The position numbers and the translations under genes are program-made. Of a stretch of 64,000 bases of DNA, positions 9,439-18,513 are shown piece by piece. Each line of letters begins with the position of its first letter. Position 1 is the first letter of the stretch. The notes under the pieces are model-generated. The model searched no databases and was not told where the DNA came from. It was given only the letters and a program-made list of their open reading frames with translations. The stretch is from positions 248,001-312,000 of the forward strand of contig NZ_JACHGN010000015.1 in NCBI RefSeq assembly GCF_014202315.1, read 5' to 3'. This DNA comes from Thermocatellispora tengchongensis. Its GTDB lineage: Bacteria; Actinomycetota; Actinomycetes; Streptosporangiales; Streptosporangiaceae.

Positions 9439-9815
9439 TCACCCATGATCGACTTTTAGCACCTGAAAGTCGCGAGAGGCGAAACCAGCGGCGCAGATGA
9501 CCAGGGTCGGGGCGGCCGCGCGGTGGCCGGCGACGACGGTGAAGACGGACCCGAGAAGGCGCGAGTACGGGACGGGCTCGCGCGGTTCGAGGGGCGGGAT
9601 CACCTTGCGGAGCACGACGGCGAGGACGAGCGTCACCGCGGCCGCGATCACGTAGATCGCCCGCCAGCCCAGCAGGTCGGCGACGAACCCGCTGAGCGTG
9701 CGGGAGAGCAAGACGCCGATGAGGACGCCGGAGGTGACGGTGCCGACGATCCGTCCGCGCCGCTCGGGCGCAGCGAGCTCCCCGGCCAGCGGGGCAAGGA
9801 GCGAGGCCTGCAGCG
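9439..9815 (-). pseudogene. MFS transporter fragment, middle portion
   Basis: The minus-strand frame reads LAPLAGELAAPERRGRIVG, then VLIGVLLSRTLSGFVADLLG, then WRAIYVIAAAVTLVLAVVLR, the segment around TM5-TM6 of a DHA1-type MFS transporter, followed by VPYSRLLGSVFTVV. There is no N- or C-terminal half: the frame ends near 9439 and homology stops near 9815, where plus-strand LacI-like coding begins. This is a dead fragment, different in sequence type from the sugar-MFS pieces at 3376 and 62092. Confidence 0.7.
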
Positions 9816-9861
9816 GACGTGGGTGTGCGCGCCACGCAGGATGCCCGCGGCGTTGAGCAGC

Positions 9862-10002
9862 GCCGTGTGCGCCTACGAACGACGAGGTCCGCTGGCACTG
9901 CTGGCCGGTATGCGCCGGCTGGGGCTGAGCGCCGCCGGCGACCTGGCCGTGATCGGCGCCGGTGACATCCCCGCCGCTCGCTTCGCCCCGCTACATGACC
10001 TC
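9862..10002 (+). pseudogene. LacI-family regulator fragment
   Basis: The plus-strand frame gives AVCAYERRGPLALLAGMRRL followed by GLSAAGDLAVIGAGDIPAAR and FAPL. This matches the C-terminal sugar-binding domain of LacI/GalR regulators (the usual ALLxALRxLGLxVPxDLAVIGxDDIPxA block). It has no HTH and runs antisense into the esterase gene. It is a remnant, probably of a sugar-utilisation locus of which an MFS stub and a rhamnosidase survive at the right edge. Confidence 0.65.
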
Positions 10003-10956
10003 TTCGAGGGAGGCGGGACCTCCCGACAGAACAGCCCCATCGACGACCCGGCCCTCGGCGACCCGCCGGACGAACGCGACGGCGCGCTCCACGGCCTCGG
10101 TGGCCTCGGGCAGAAAGCCGGTCGCCGCCTGCCAGACGTGTTGCATGTGCGGCCAGACCTCCAGCTCCACGTGCACGCCGGAGCGTGCGGCGTTCGCCGC
10201 GAGCGCGAGGGAGTCGTCCAGCAGCAGCTCGGCGCTGGAGACCTGAATGAACAGCGGGGGCAGCCCGGCCAGATCGGCGATCGCCGGAGAGACATACCCG
10301 TCTTCAGGCGAGTGCCCGGCCAGGTAGTCGGCCGTCATGGTCGGCCCGAGTCCGGGGTTCAGGAGCAGGTCGGTTTCGGTGTTGGTGACCCAGCTACCGC
10401 TGGTGTAGTTCTCGGGTCGCAGGTCGAAGACCCCGGAGAACAACGCCCCGGCGAGCGCGCGGGTGTCCCCGGCGTCACGGCGGCGCATCAGCAGTGCGGC
10501 GGCCAGGTTGGCGCCTGCCGACTCCCCTGCCACCACCACCCTGGCCTCGGGGAACAGCGCCTGGACCCGCTCGTAGGCGGCCTCGCAGTCATCCAGGGCC
10601 GCTGGATAGGGATGTTCCGGCGCCAGCCGGTACTCCGGCAGCAGCACCCGCGCACCGGTACCCAGCGCGACCTGCGCGGCCAGCGCGCGAACCGCCTTGG
10701 CCGATCCGGCGCGGAATCCGCCGCCGTGGATGTGGACGATCGCCAGGTCGTCCCTGGCGCCGTCCGGCGTCATCAGCCGGGTGCCCGGGGCCGACCCGTC
10801 GAACTCCTCGTCGGTCACGCCGGGGACCGGTCGGTAGGCATCGTCGTAGGCATGCGACTGCTCGCGCTCGGCCTCGATGGAGGGCCGCTCGGCAGGGGAT
10901 CTGTCGCGCGCCTCCCGGAACATCGTCACCAGGAGATCGTGGGTTTTGCTGGGCAC
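9991..10956 (-). CDS. alpha/beta hydrolase, hormone-sensitive-lipase-type esterase
   Basis: 321-residue esterase of the HSL (family IV) type. The oxyanion motif HGGGF is at about residue 77 and the nucleophile GESAG at about 144. A candidate catalytic Asp lies in SSAELLLDDSL and the His in WPHMQHVW. It likely hydrolyses short-chain esters in the cytoplasm. The GTG at 10956 has GAGGACG upstream. It is 122 bases downstream of the double CoA-transferase on the same strand and has a palindromic site of its own at 10976, so it may be a separate unit. Confidence 0.85.
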   Translation of the reverse strand: MPSKTHDLLVTMFREARDRSPAERPSIEAEREQSHAYDDAYRPVPGVTDEEFDGSAPGTRLMTPDGARDDLAIVHIHGGGFRAGSAKAVRALAAQVALGTGARVLLPEYRLAPEHPYPAALDDCEAAYERVQALFPEARVVVAGESAGANLAAALLMRRRDAGDTRALAGALFSGVFDLRPENYTSGSWVTNTETDLLLNPGLGPTMTADYLAGHSPEDGYVSPAIADLAGLPPLFIQVSSAELLLDDSLALAANAARSGVHVELEVWPHMQHVWQAATGFLPEATEAVERAVAFVRRVAEGRVVDGAVLSGGPASLEEVM

Positions 10957-10975
10957 GGGCCGTCCTCGTTCTTGC

Positions 10976-10987
10976 TAACACGTGTAA
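10976..10987. promoter_or_regulatory. palindromic operator candidate TAACACGTGTAA
   Basis: A 12-bp near-palindrome around CACGTG lies 20 bases upstream of the esterase start. A second CACGTT-bearing half follows at about 10998-11003. TetR-type regulators often bind such sites. The 11-mer CACGTGTAAGT (10979-10989) recurs at 62043-62053. Confidence 0.4.
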
Positions 10988-11078
10988 GTGAAGCACACGT
11001 TAACAGGCACCTCACGTGGCGGCAAGAAGCCCCTGCATGGGTACATCCGCGGTCCGAATCGCCGCTCGGCGGGCCGGG

Positions 11079-13388
11079 CTAGGAGCGCAGCCGGGCTCCC
11101 AGCGGCGCGGTCCCGATCACGTTCTCCTCGGCCAGCTTGCGGATCTCCGCCTCGTCGAGGCCCAGCTCCCCGGCGAGGATGTCGGTGTTGTGCCGGCCTA
11201 GGGTGGGGGCGGCCGAGCGGGACCAGCCGCCCCGGCCGTGGAAGCGGAAGGGCAGCACGGGCAGCGGCAGGGTGCCCGCCAGCGGGTGGGTGACGGTCTC
11301 GAACAGGCGCGCGGCGAGCTGCGGGTGCTCGTGGGCGAAGCGCGGGTCGGTCATGGCGGCGGCGGGGACGCCCCGGGCCCGGAGCAGGGCGGCGGTCTCG
11401 GTGGCGTCGCGTCCGGACATCCATGCGGCCAGTTCCCGGTCCAGTTCGTCGTGCTGGGCCAGCCTGCCCGCGACGTGGTCCAGGCTCGCGTCGGCGTCCC
11501 ATCGCGCCAGGCCGGCGACCTGCTTCAGCGCGGCCCACGCCGCGTCGTCCGTAACGGTGAGCGCGAGCCAGTTCTCCTCCCCCGCACCCGCGTAGACCCC
11601 CTGCGGGGCGAGGTCGTGCTCGCGGTTGCCGGTCCGGCCCAGGAGCCTGCCGTTCGCCGTCCACTCGATGACCTGCTCACTGGTCATCACCAGGGCCGCC
11701 TCGGCGAGCGGCGACTCCACCAGGGTGCCGACGCCCTCGCGCTCGCGGCGGGCGAGCGCGCACAGTGTGGCGAAGGCGGCGTTCGATCCGCTCATGGGGT
11801 CGGCCGCGCCGCCGCAGTTCAACGGGTCGCCACCGGGGTAGCCGGTGACCCAGCACATCCCGGAGTACTGCTCGACGGTCTGGGCGAAACCGACGAGGTC
11901 GCTCAGCGGCCCGTCCAGGCCGAAGGCGGGCATGCGCACGACGACCAGGCGCTCGTTCAGCGCGTGCAGATGCTCCCAGTCCAGGCCGAACCCGGGCAGC
12001 ACGCGGGGGGCGAAGTTCTCCAGCAGGACGTCGGCGCCGGCGAGGAGGCGCTTGAGCAGGGCCAGTCCCTCGGGATGGGACAGGTCGAGGGTGAGGCTGC
12101 GCTTGTTGTGGTTGATGCCGAGGAAGTAGTTGCTGTACTCCCACCAGGAGGGGGCGTCGGTCAGCGTGCCGCCGACCAGACGGCAGCCGTCCACCCGGCT
12201 CGGCGACTCGACCTTGATCACGTCCGCGCCGAGGGCGGCGAGGAAGGTGCCGACGTACGAGCCGGCCCACCACGAGCACAGCTCGATGACCCGCAGCCCC
12301 TCGAACGGGCGGTCCGCCGCGGGCCGATCGCCGGGCGGTGCCGCGACGACGTGGTCCGGCCGGGCCGGCCGCTTGCCGTCGAAGCGGAACGGGACCACCG
12401 GATGCCGGAAGGAACCCGTCGGGTCCTCGGTGTAGAAGCCGCGTGCCACGGTCTGCGCGTCGGTGAGGATCGTCTCGCCGTTGTGCACGGGGGCGACCGG
12501 GATGCGGAACAGCCGGGCGAGATCGACGATCTCCTGGACGGTGTGCCGCGTGGTCCACGCCCGGACGGCGGCGCTCCACTCGGCGTAGCGCGCGTAGCGG
12601 CCGTGGTAGGTGAGCATGTCCGGATCGTCGAGGTAGTCGGGCCGCTCGATGAGGACCATGAAGTCCTGCAGGTTCTGCGCGCTGCCGATGTTGAAGCCGA
12701 CCCATCCGTCGGCGGCCGGCTCTACGGACGGGGTGAAGCGGCGCCGCACGATCGCGCGGTCCCTCTCGTCGCCGCGGATGGAGGAGGCGGCGTCGCTGAA
12801 CATCGTGTGGCCGTAGTGGGCGACGTCGAGGAGCGCGATGTCCACCACCTCGCCCGTTCCGCCGTGACGCGCCTCCAGATGGGCCGCGAGCGCGGCGGAG
12901 GCCGCCATGGACCCGGCCAGCCAGAAGGTCTGCCGCCCTCCGATCCTGAGCGGGTGGGACTCGGGCAGCCCGCAGCGCGCCAGTGCTCCGGACTCGGCCA
13001 GGACGGTGAACTCCGACCAGGGGCGCCGCTCCTGCGACCAGGGGCCGCTGAGCCCCCACGGCGTGATGGCGACGACGACGCATCCCGGCCGCCGTCCTTC
13101 CAGGGCGGAAGGTGGCAGGTGATCGGCCTCGACCACGACGATGTCCGCCATGGCGGTGAGTTCGCGCAGGGATGGATCCCCCTCCGTTCCCGGACGTTTG
13201 CCGGCGTGCAGGTACGCGAAAAGCGGACGCTCCCCGCCCTGCTCGCGCCTCTCCGCGCGGCCCGTGAGGCGCACCTCGGCGCCGAGGTCGGCGAACAGCC
13301 GGCCGCAGTACGCGCCGGCGATGGAACCGGAGACCTCGATCACGCGAACGCCCGCCAGCGGAGGGCACGTGTCACGCTCCGCCGTCAT
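11079..13388 (-). CDS. fused double CaiB/BaiF CoA-transferase (family III)
   Basis: 769-residue protein made of two complete class III CoA-transferase modules. The first (residues about 8-390) begins PLAGVRVIEVSGSIAGAYCG; the second (about 405-769) begins FEGLRVIELCSWWAGSYVGT and carries the usual ADVIKVESPSRVDG, NKRSLTLDLSHPEG and ENFAPRVLPG blocks. Module 1 has lost much of the canonical sequence after LGAEVRL, including any NKRSVxLD-like block, so it may be structural. Family members move CoA between carboxylic acids or racemise 2-methylacyl-CoAs. The ATG overlaps the stop of the upstream SMP-30 gene (ATGA). It is the last gene of the 13-gene run. A second double enzyme lies at 36214. Confidence 0.88.
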   Translation of the reverse strand: MTAERDTCPPLAGVRVIEVSGSIAGAYCGRLFADLGAEVRLTGRAERREQGGERPLFAYLHAGKRPGTEGDPSLRELTAMADIVVVEADHLPPSALEGRRPGCVVVAITPWGLSGPWSQERRPWSEFTVLAESGALARCGLPESHPLRIGGRQTFWLAGSMAASAALAAHLEARHGGTGEVVDIALLDVAHYGHTMFSDAASSIRGDERDRAIVRRRFTPSVEPAADGWVGFNIGSAQNLQDFMVLIERPDYLDDPDMLTYHGRYARYAEWSAAVRAWTTRHTVQEIVDLARLFRIPVAPVHNGETILTDAQTVARGFYTEDPTGSFRHPVVPFRFDGKRPARPDHVVAAPPGDRPAADRPFEGLRVIELCSWWAGSYVGTFLAALGADVIKVESPSRVDGCRLVGGTLTDAPSWWEYSNYFLGINHNKRSLTLDLSHPEGLALLKRLLAGADVLLENFAPRVLPGFGLDWEHLHALNERLVVVRMPAFGLDGPLSDLVGFAQTVEQYSGMCWVTGYPGGDPLNCGGAADPMSGSNAAFATLCALARREREGVGTLVESPLAEAALVMTSEQVIEWTANGRLLGRTGNREHDLAPQGVYAGAGEENWLALTVTDDAAWAALKQVAGLARWDADASLDHVAGRLAQHDELDRELAAWMSGRDATETAALLRARGVPAAAMTDPRFAHEHPQLAARLFETVTHPLAGTLPLPVLPFRFHGRGGWSRSAAPTLGRHNTDILAGELGLDEAEIRKLAEENVIGTAPLGARLRS

Positions 13389-14293
13389 GGCCGCGTCGCC
13401 CCCGCTCCGACCGGCACCCGCACCGCCCAGATCGAGCCTCGGCCCTCCCGGCGCGACTTGCCGAAGTCGTACACCTCGAAGCCGCAGCACAGGAACAACG
13501 TGCGGCGGCCGGGGCCGCCGAGGCCGCAGGCGGTGGAGCGTCCGGCCAGGGCCGGGTCGACGACCACCCTGTCGGTGACCAATCCGCCGTCCACGACGCG
13601 CACCGCGCCGCCCCCGCCGGGCTGGGCCACCCATGCACCGCCCTCGGCGTCGAGGCAGAGCCCGTCGGGGAGGATGTCCACCTCGGCGAACAGCGACCGG
13701 TTGCCCAGCGACCCGTCCTCGGCCACGTCGAAGGCGAGCACCTGGTTGGCGAAGGCCGCGGCCGTGACCAGGGTCCGGCCGTCCGCGCTGAGTGCGATGC
13801 CGTTGGCGCCGGCGATCTCGCCGGCCTCGGTGAGGTCGCGGGCGGCGCCGTCCGGGCCGACCAGGATGATGAACGAGTCGCGCTTGGGCTCGCCGCGCCA
13901 CAGGTCGCAGCCGAGCTGGGTGACGTACGCCCGCCCGGCCGCGTCCACGACCATGTCGTTGATCGGGCCGACGGCCAGGCCGCGCAGGTCGGCGTGGACC
14001 TCGACATTCCTGCCGTCGTAGACGAGGACCAGCTTTTCGAACATCGAGTTGACCAGCATCCGGCCGTCGGGCAGGAACCCGGTCCCGGCGACGACGACCT
14101 CCGCGCCGTCCACGCCCTCGCGACCGCCGAGGTCGAGGAAGGTCTCCGCCCGGCCGTCCTCGTTCAGGCGGATGACCCGGCGGTTGTACATGTCGGAGAA
14201 GTAGAAGTGGCCGTCGTGCCAGCGGGGGCATTCGGTCCAGCTATAGCCGGTCGCGATCCGCTCGGCGGGGTGCAGTGCGGGGAAGGGGAACAT
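13385..14293 (-). CDS. SMP-30/gluconolactonase-like calcium-dependent lactonase
   Basis: 302-residue six-bladed propeller of the SMP-30/LRE family, which hydrolyses lactones using a divalent metal. Candidate ligands are the Glu in TECPRWHDGHFYFSDM (about residue 21), the Asn in GPINDMVVD, the Asn in GANGIALSADG and the Asp in LPDGLCLDAEGG. GAGGA precedes the ATG at 14293. It is followed with ATGA overlap by the CoA-transferase and preceded by an MBL hydrolase, so the operon encodes two hydrolases that could open lactones or cyclic esters formed during ring oxidation. Confidence 0.85.
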   Translation of the reverse strand: MFPFPALHPAERIATGYSWTECPRWHDGHFYFSDMYNRRVIRLNEDGRAETFLDLGGREGVDGAEVVVAGTGFLPDGRMLVNSMFEKLVLVYDGRNVEVHADLRGLAVGPINDMVVDAAGRAYVTQLGCDLWRGEPKRDSFIILVGPDGAARDLTEAGEIAGANGIALSADGRTLVTAAAFANQVLAFDVAEDGSLGNRSLFAEVDILPDGLCLDAEGGAWVAQPGGGGAVRVVDGGLVTDRVVVDPALAGRSTACGLGGPGRRTLFLCCGFEVYDFGKSRREGRGSIWAVRVPVGAGATRP

Positions 14294-14319
14294 GGCGGGG
14301 TCCTCAATCCTGTCGATCG

Positions 14320-15315
14320 TCAGTCGGCGAGCGCGTACACCGCGACGCCGTCTCCGGCGGTGCGGCGGACGGCGCCCGCACACCGGAGGCGGGCGAGGCG
14401 GGCGAGCACCTCGCCCAGGGCGAGGAACTGCAGCTTGCCGGGCAGGTCGTGCAGGGTCCCGCGTCCCCACCCGAGCCGCAGCGCCAGCGCGTACGGCGTC
14501 AGCGGCCCGGCCGCCAGGCCGGCGCGGGTCTCCTCCAGCTTGCGGCGGTGCCGGGCGAGGTGGCGGGTGGCCAGCGCGGCCACATCCGCCACCGGGTCGC
14601 CGTGACCGGGCAGGGCCAGGGTCACGTCCAGGGAGGCGACGCGCCGCACCGACTCGTGGTAGGCGGCCAGCGGGTCGGGCGGGGAGCCGGGCCGTACGGT
14701 GACGTGCGCGTTCCCGCCGCCGGGCGGCAGCAGGTGGTCGCCGGTGAGCAGCAGCCGGCGGCGCGGCTCGTACAGGCAGATGTGGCCGCTGGTGTGACCG
14801 GGTGTGAACAGCACGCGCCAGCGCATCGACCCGACCGCCAACTCCTCGCCGTCGGCGACGTGCCGGATGACGGCGGGCGGCGGACCGGGCTCGGGCGCGA
14901 ACGTCGCGGCGATCGCCGCCGCCCGGTGGCCGGGCACGCCGCGCCGTTCCAGCCAGCCGGTCAGCCCGTCGCGGCTCAGACCGCACCAGGTGGCGAGCCC
15001 GTCCAGGGTGTGCTTCTCGGCGGGGTGGATCAGCACGGGGACGCCGAGCTCACGCTGCACCGCCGCGGCGTGGCCGACGTGGTCCCGGTGGGCGTGGGTG
15101 ATCAGCACGCCGCGCAGCCCCGGCGGCGCGACTCCGGCCGCCGCCAGCAGGGCGGGGATGTGGTCGGCGTCGGCCTGCTCGGTGGCGGCCGTGTCGATCA
15201 GCAGCCCTTCGCCGCCGTCGGCGAGCAGGTAGCAGTTGGCCGTGATGGCGTCCATGGGGACCTGGGCCCGCCACAGGCCCGCCGCCACCCGGTCGATGCG
15301 CTGGAGCGGCGTCAT
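14320..15315 (-). CDS. metallo-beta-lactamase-fold hydrolase
   Basis: 331-residue MBL-fold enzyme. The zinc motif THAHRDHVGH (HxHxDH) is at about residue 74, the second-site region FTPGHTSGHICL follows, then TGDHLLPP, and the C-terminus has a winged-helix-like tail (LTPYALALRLGWGRGTLHDL), typical of the LACTB2/glyoxalase-II-like branch. Such enzymes hydrolyse thioesters, lactones or phosphoesters. Its ATG overlaps the stop of the upstream acyl-CoA synthetase (ATGA). A role as acyl-CoA thioesterase or lactonase fits the neighbours, but the substrate is not readable from sequence. Confidence 0.83.
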   Translation of the reverse strand: MTPLQRIDRVAAGLWRAQVPMDAITANCYLLADGGEGLLIDTAATEQADADHIPALLAAAGVAPPGLRGVLITHAHRDHVGHAAAVQRELGVPVLIHPAEKHTLDGLATWCGLSRDGLTGWLERRGVPGHRAAAIAATFAPEPGPPPAVIRHVADGEELAVGSMRWRVLFTPGHTSGHICLYEPRRRLLLTGDHLLPPGGGNAHVTVRPGSPPDPLAAYHESVRRVASLDVTLALPGHGDPVADVAALATRHLARHRRKLEETRAGLAAGPLTPYALALRLGWGRGTLHDLPGKLQFLALGEVLARLARLRCAGAVRRTAGDGVAVYALAD

Positions 15316-17372
15316 GCGTACAGGTGGATCTTGGCGTCGAGCACGGTCAGCTCGCCGCCGGCGGCGCGGACGATCGGGTTGAGGTCGATGGACTCCACGC
15401 GCGGGTCGCGCATGACGCGTTCCAGCGCGGCGATCAGCTCGCCGAAGCCGCCGTCTCCGGCTGCCACCTCGCCGAAGCCGCCGTCTCCGGCGGCCTGGGG
15501 CAGGTGCCGTCGCAGCAGGGCGGCGAGCTGTCGCGGTGACAGCGGCAGCAGGCGCAGGCCGACGTCCTTGTCCTCCACGCCGCTGCCGCCGGGGCCGATC
15601 GCGACGAGGGGGGCGCCCCCGGGGGCCCGGGACAGGCCGACGAAGTATTCCTCGTCGTGCGGGACGAACTCCGCGAGCGTGACCGCCGCGCCGAACAGGG
15701 CCCGCAGGTAGCCGATCGCGGCGACGGCGGCCTGCGGGCCGGGGACGTGGGTGACGACGGCGCCTTCCTTGGCGCGGTGGGCCGAGCCGGTCTCGGCCTT
15801 GGCCACCACGGGGAAGCGCACCTCGCGCACCGCCTCGGCGGCGTCCTGCTCCAGGCCGATCGTCCAGGTCGCGGGCCAGGACAGGGGCACCGGGGCGAGC
15901 AGTTCACGCGTCTCGGCGGCCGACGCGACCCGGGTGGGGCCGCCGGCCGCCCGCGACCCGGCCGGCGGCTCGGGGCCCGGCTCGCCGCGGCTCCAGGTGC
16001 GCAGCGCCCGCAGCTTGACCAGCGTGTCGTGCACGCCGTAGCCGATCGTCACATCCGGGCCGAAGGCGTCACCCGCCGGGTCCTCGATCCGGAGGGAGGC
16101 GGCCACGGGGTGCTTGCCGGACTCGCGGACGATCCGGATCGACTCCTGCAGTTGCCAGGTGAAGGACGGCGGGTCGGCGTCGGTGGGGATGAACGGGATG
16201 ACGTTCACCACGATGTCGAAGCCCGGGTCCCGGGCGAAGGAGGAGACCACCTCCCGGTAGTGGTCCGGCCGGCCGATCAGTCCGGCGCCCATGTCCAGGG
16301 GGTTGGCGTGCCCCCCTTCGGCGGGCTGGGGCAGGTCGACGCCCGCGGCGCTCATCGCGTCGGCCAGGATGATCGCGCCGCCGCCCGTGCCGGTGAACAG
16401 GCCCACGCCGGCCGCGCCGAGCCTGCGGCACGAGGCCGACTTCAGCGCCGCGACCGAGGCCACCAGTTCGTCGGGGTCGGCGACCATGACGACGCCGTAC
16501 TGCTCGCACACGCCGCGCACCAGGCGTTCCGGTGTGGCAAGCGCGCCGGTGTGGGAGCGCGCCATGGACGCGCCGGCGTCCGACAGCCCGCCGAGGAGCA
16601 GCACGACCGGCTTGCCGTGCTCGGCGGCGGCGCGTGCGAAGCGGGCGAACTCCGGCACCGAGGAGACGTTCTCGGCGTAGACGGCCAGCACGGAGACGTC
16701 GTCGTCGGCGAGCAGGCTCTCGCCGAGGGAGGCGTAGCCGAGCAGGGCCTCGTTGCCCAGGCTGTAGGCCGAGTGCACGCCGAGCCCGGAGCGGCGCAGG
16801 CCGCGCAGGATCAGCCCGAGCAGCCCGCCGCTCTGGCTGAGCACCGCGACGTCCCCCGGCTCGGGGGCCGGCCCGATCGGCAGGTCCAGCGCGTTCAGTC
16901 CGTGGCGGAAGGACGCGACGCCGACCGACTGCGGCCCGAACAGCGGCACCCCGTGCCGCCGGGCCCAGGCGGCGAGTTCCCGCTCCGCGGCGATGTTGCC
17001 GGCCTCGCGGAAGCCGTTGGCGAAGACGATCGCGCCGCGGGGCGGACGGTCCTCGGTCTCGCGCAGCGCGGGCAGCACCAGTTCGCCGCGGACGAGCAGC
17101 CACAGCAGGCCGATCTCCCCGTCCACCTCGGCCAGGGAGGTGGCGGCGGGGATGCCGAAGACGGTGCCGCCGCGGCGGCCGACCACGTTGATCCGCCCCT
17201 GGAACGGGCAGCGGGGGTCCTGGAGGCTGTCCAGGATCAGCCGGGTGGTGCCGCCCCGCTCATTGGCGCCGAGCAGGGTCACGGCCGGGGTGTCCCACAT
17301 GGCGGCCAGCCGTGTCGCCCAGTCCAGGGGCGCGGTGGGCGGGTCCGCCGTGGTGGTGGCGGGATCGCTCAC
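15312..17372 (-). CDS. NDP-forming acyl-CoA synthetase, fused alpha/beta (ATP-grasp)
   Basis: 686-residue protein with a CoA-binding Rossmann domain (residues about 25-130), succinyl-CoA-ligase-like domains with VAVLSQSGGLLGLILRGLR and the catalytic histidine loop RSHTGALA (about residue 270), and a C-terminal ATP-grasp domain (FPVVAKAETGSAHRAKEGAV; SGVEDKDVGLRLLPL; IDLNPIV). Family members convert acid plus CoA plus ATP to acyl-CoA, ADP and phosphate, or run in reverse. The GTG start has AGGAGG eight bases upstream. A 30-bp tandem duplication near the end doubles the ten residues AAGDGGFGEV/L. It probably activates, or recovers energy from, a pathway acid. Confidence 0.85.
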   Translation of the reverse strand: MSDPATTTADPPTAPLDWATRLAAMWDTPAVTLLGANERGGTTRLILDSLQDPRCPFQGRINVVGRRGGTVFGIPAATSLAEVDGEIGLLWLLVRGELVLPALRETEDRPPRGAIVFANGFREAGNIAAERELAAWARRHGVPLFGPQSVGVASFRHGLNALDLPIGPAPEPGDVAVLSQSGGLLGLILRGLRRSGLGVHSAYSLGNEALLGYASLGESLLADDDVSVLAVYAENVSSVPEFARFARAAAEHGKPVVLLLGGLSDAGASMARSHTGALATPERLVRGVCEQYGVVMVADPDELVASVAALKSASCRRLGAAGVGLFTGTGGGAIILADAMSAAGVDLPQPAEGGHANPLDMGAGLIGRPDHYREVVSSFARDPGFDIVVNVIPFIPTDADPPSFTWQLQESIRIVRESGKHPVAASLRIEDPAGDAFGPDVTIGYGVHDTLVKLRALRTWSRGEPGPEPPAGSRAAGGPTRVASAAETRELLAPVPLSWPATWTIGLEQDAAEAVREVRFPVVAKAETGSAHRAKEGAVVTHVPGPQAAVAAIGYLRALFGAAVTLAEFVPHDEEYFVGLSRAPGGAPLVAIGPGGSGVEDKDVGLRLLPLSPRQLAALLRRHLPQAAGDGGFGEVAAGDGGFGELIAALERVMRDPRVESIDLNPIVRAAGGELTVLDAKIHLYA
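15438..15497 (-). repeat. 30-bp in-frame tandem duplication in the acyl-CoA synthetase gene
   Basis: Two adjacent 30-bp copies (15438-15467 and 15468-15497) differ only at the ends and add ten residues (AAGDGGFGE plus one) between the phosphate-sensing loop and the conserved C-terminal IDLNPIV block. The near identity suggests a recent slippage event or a short assembly duplication. Confidence 0.8.
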
Positions 17373-17402
17373 GCCGTGTTCCTCCTGATTCGCATGGTGG
17401 TG

Positions 17403-18500
17403 CTAGGCCGCGGGCCAGGCGGCGAACTCGCCGTGGAAGTCCCGCTCGGCGTCGGCGAGGACCGCGTCGCCGAGTTCGGCGAGCAGGTGGCGAGGGGTGC
17501 CGAGACGCAGCTTGTGCGCCTTCGCCCGCCGGTAGAAGTGGTGCAGGGGGTACTCCTTCATGAAGCCGATCCCGCCGTGGAGCTGGACGGCGGTCTTGGT
17601 GACCCGTTCCGCCGCCTCGCCGGTGTGCCAGGCGGCCATCAGGGCATGGCGGGTGAAGGGATGCGCGTGCGCGGCCCGCCACAGCGCCGACCACACCAGC
17701 AGCGAGGCGGACTCGACGTCCATGCGCATGTCGGCGCTGTGGTGCTGGACCGCCTGGAACATGCCGATCGGGCGGCCGAACTGGTGACGCCGCTTGGCGT
17801 TGTCCACGGTCATGTCCATCGCCCTGCGGGCGCAGCCGAGCAGGTCGGCGGCGCGCAGCAGCCGGGTGAGCTGCGTCTGCTCACCCCAGACGGCTCGGCT
17901 CGCCCCGCCGATGAGGGGCAGGCCGGCGGGGTCGAGCGCGGTGAGCCGGACGTCGGCCACCCGCTCGTTGTCGAAGACCTCAAGGGGGGTGACGGACACG
18001 GCCGCATGGTGACGCGGCAGCAGGCGTACGGCGATCCGGTCCGCGTCTTCCGCCGTGACCAGCAGGAAGGCGTCGGCCGCGGCGGCCCACTCGACCTGGC
18101 CGATCGTGCCGTCGCCGTCCAGGTCACGGGCGTCCAGGACACAGACGGGGGCCGCCTCCCCGGCGATCCGGGCGAGAAGGTCGTCGCACGCCTGCGTCGC
18201 CTCGGGCAGGCGCGCGGCGAGCAGCCCCGCGGACATCGTGGCGCGCAGCGGCGAGGCCACCGCGAAGTAGCCCATGCGGCTGACGACGAGCCCCAGCTCG
18301 ACCAGCGTGGACTCCTCCCCCGCGCGCTCCAGGCCGAGGCCGGTCCAGCCCAGCATGGCCGTCCGGGCGAGCAGGTCGCGGTCGTAGCCGTGCTCGGTGG
18401 CCGCCACCGCGTCGATCCGGTCCAGGGGCGCGTGCCGCTCCAGCATCTGGTCGGCCGAGCGGACGAGCTCCTGTTGCACGTCCGAGAGCCGTTGGTCCAC
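17403..18500 (-). CDS. acyl-CoA dehydrogenase, small-subunit-like
   Basis: 365-residue acyl-CoA dehydrogenase. The fold is recognisable from ERAGEESTLVELGLVVSRMG, the FAD-binding C-terminal half NAKRRHQFGRPIGMFQAVQH, and TAVQLHGGIGFMKEYPLHHF. The N-terminal and middle domains are short and degenerate: the substrate loop before the Arg-Gln-Phe region has none of the usual FALTEP-type motif. This matches small subunits of heteromeric enzymes such as FadE28/ChsE1. The GTG start has GAGGAGG ten bases before it. It lies 13 bases after another acyl-CoA dehydrogenase, and the two probably form one alpha2beta2 enzyme. Confidence 0.83.
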   Translation of the reverse strand: MDQRLSDVQQELVRSADQMLERHAPLDRIDAVAATEHGYDRDLLARTAMLGWTGLGLERAGEESTLVELGLVVSRMGYFAVASPLRATMSAGLLAARLPEATQACDDLLARIAGEAAPVCVLDARDLDGDGTIGQVEWAAAADAFLLVTAEDADRIAVRLLPRHHAAVSVTPLEVFDNERVADVRLTALDPAGLPLIGGASRAVWGEQTQLTRLLRAADLLGCARRAMDMTVDNAKRRHQFGRPIGMFQAVQHHSADMRMDVESASLLVWSALWRAAHAHPFTRHALMAAWHTGEAAERVTKTAVQLHGGIGFMKEYPLHHFYRRAKAHKLRLGTPRHLLAELGDAVLADAERDFHGEFAAWPAA

Positions 18501-18513
18501 GGGGTGGCCTCCT

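Noticed and set aside
11238-14021. Very long open frame on the plus strand opposite the CoA-transferase and SMP-30 genes
   Set aside because: It is an antisense shadow caused by high third-position GC: no family motifs, Arg/Gly/Ala-rich, and the minus-strand genes have complete conserved domains and linked starts.
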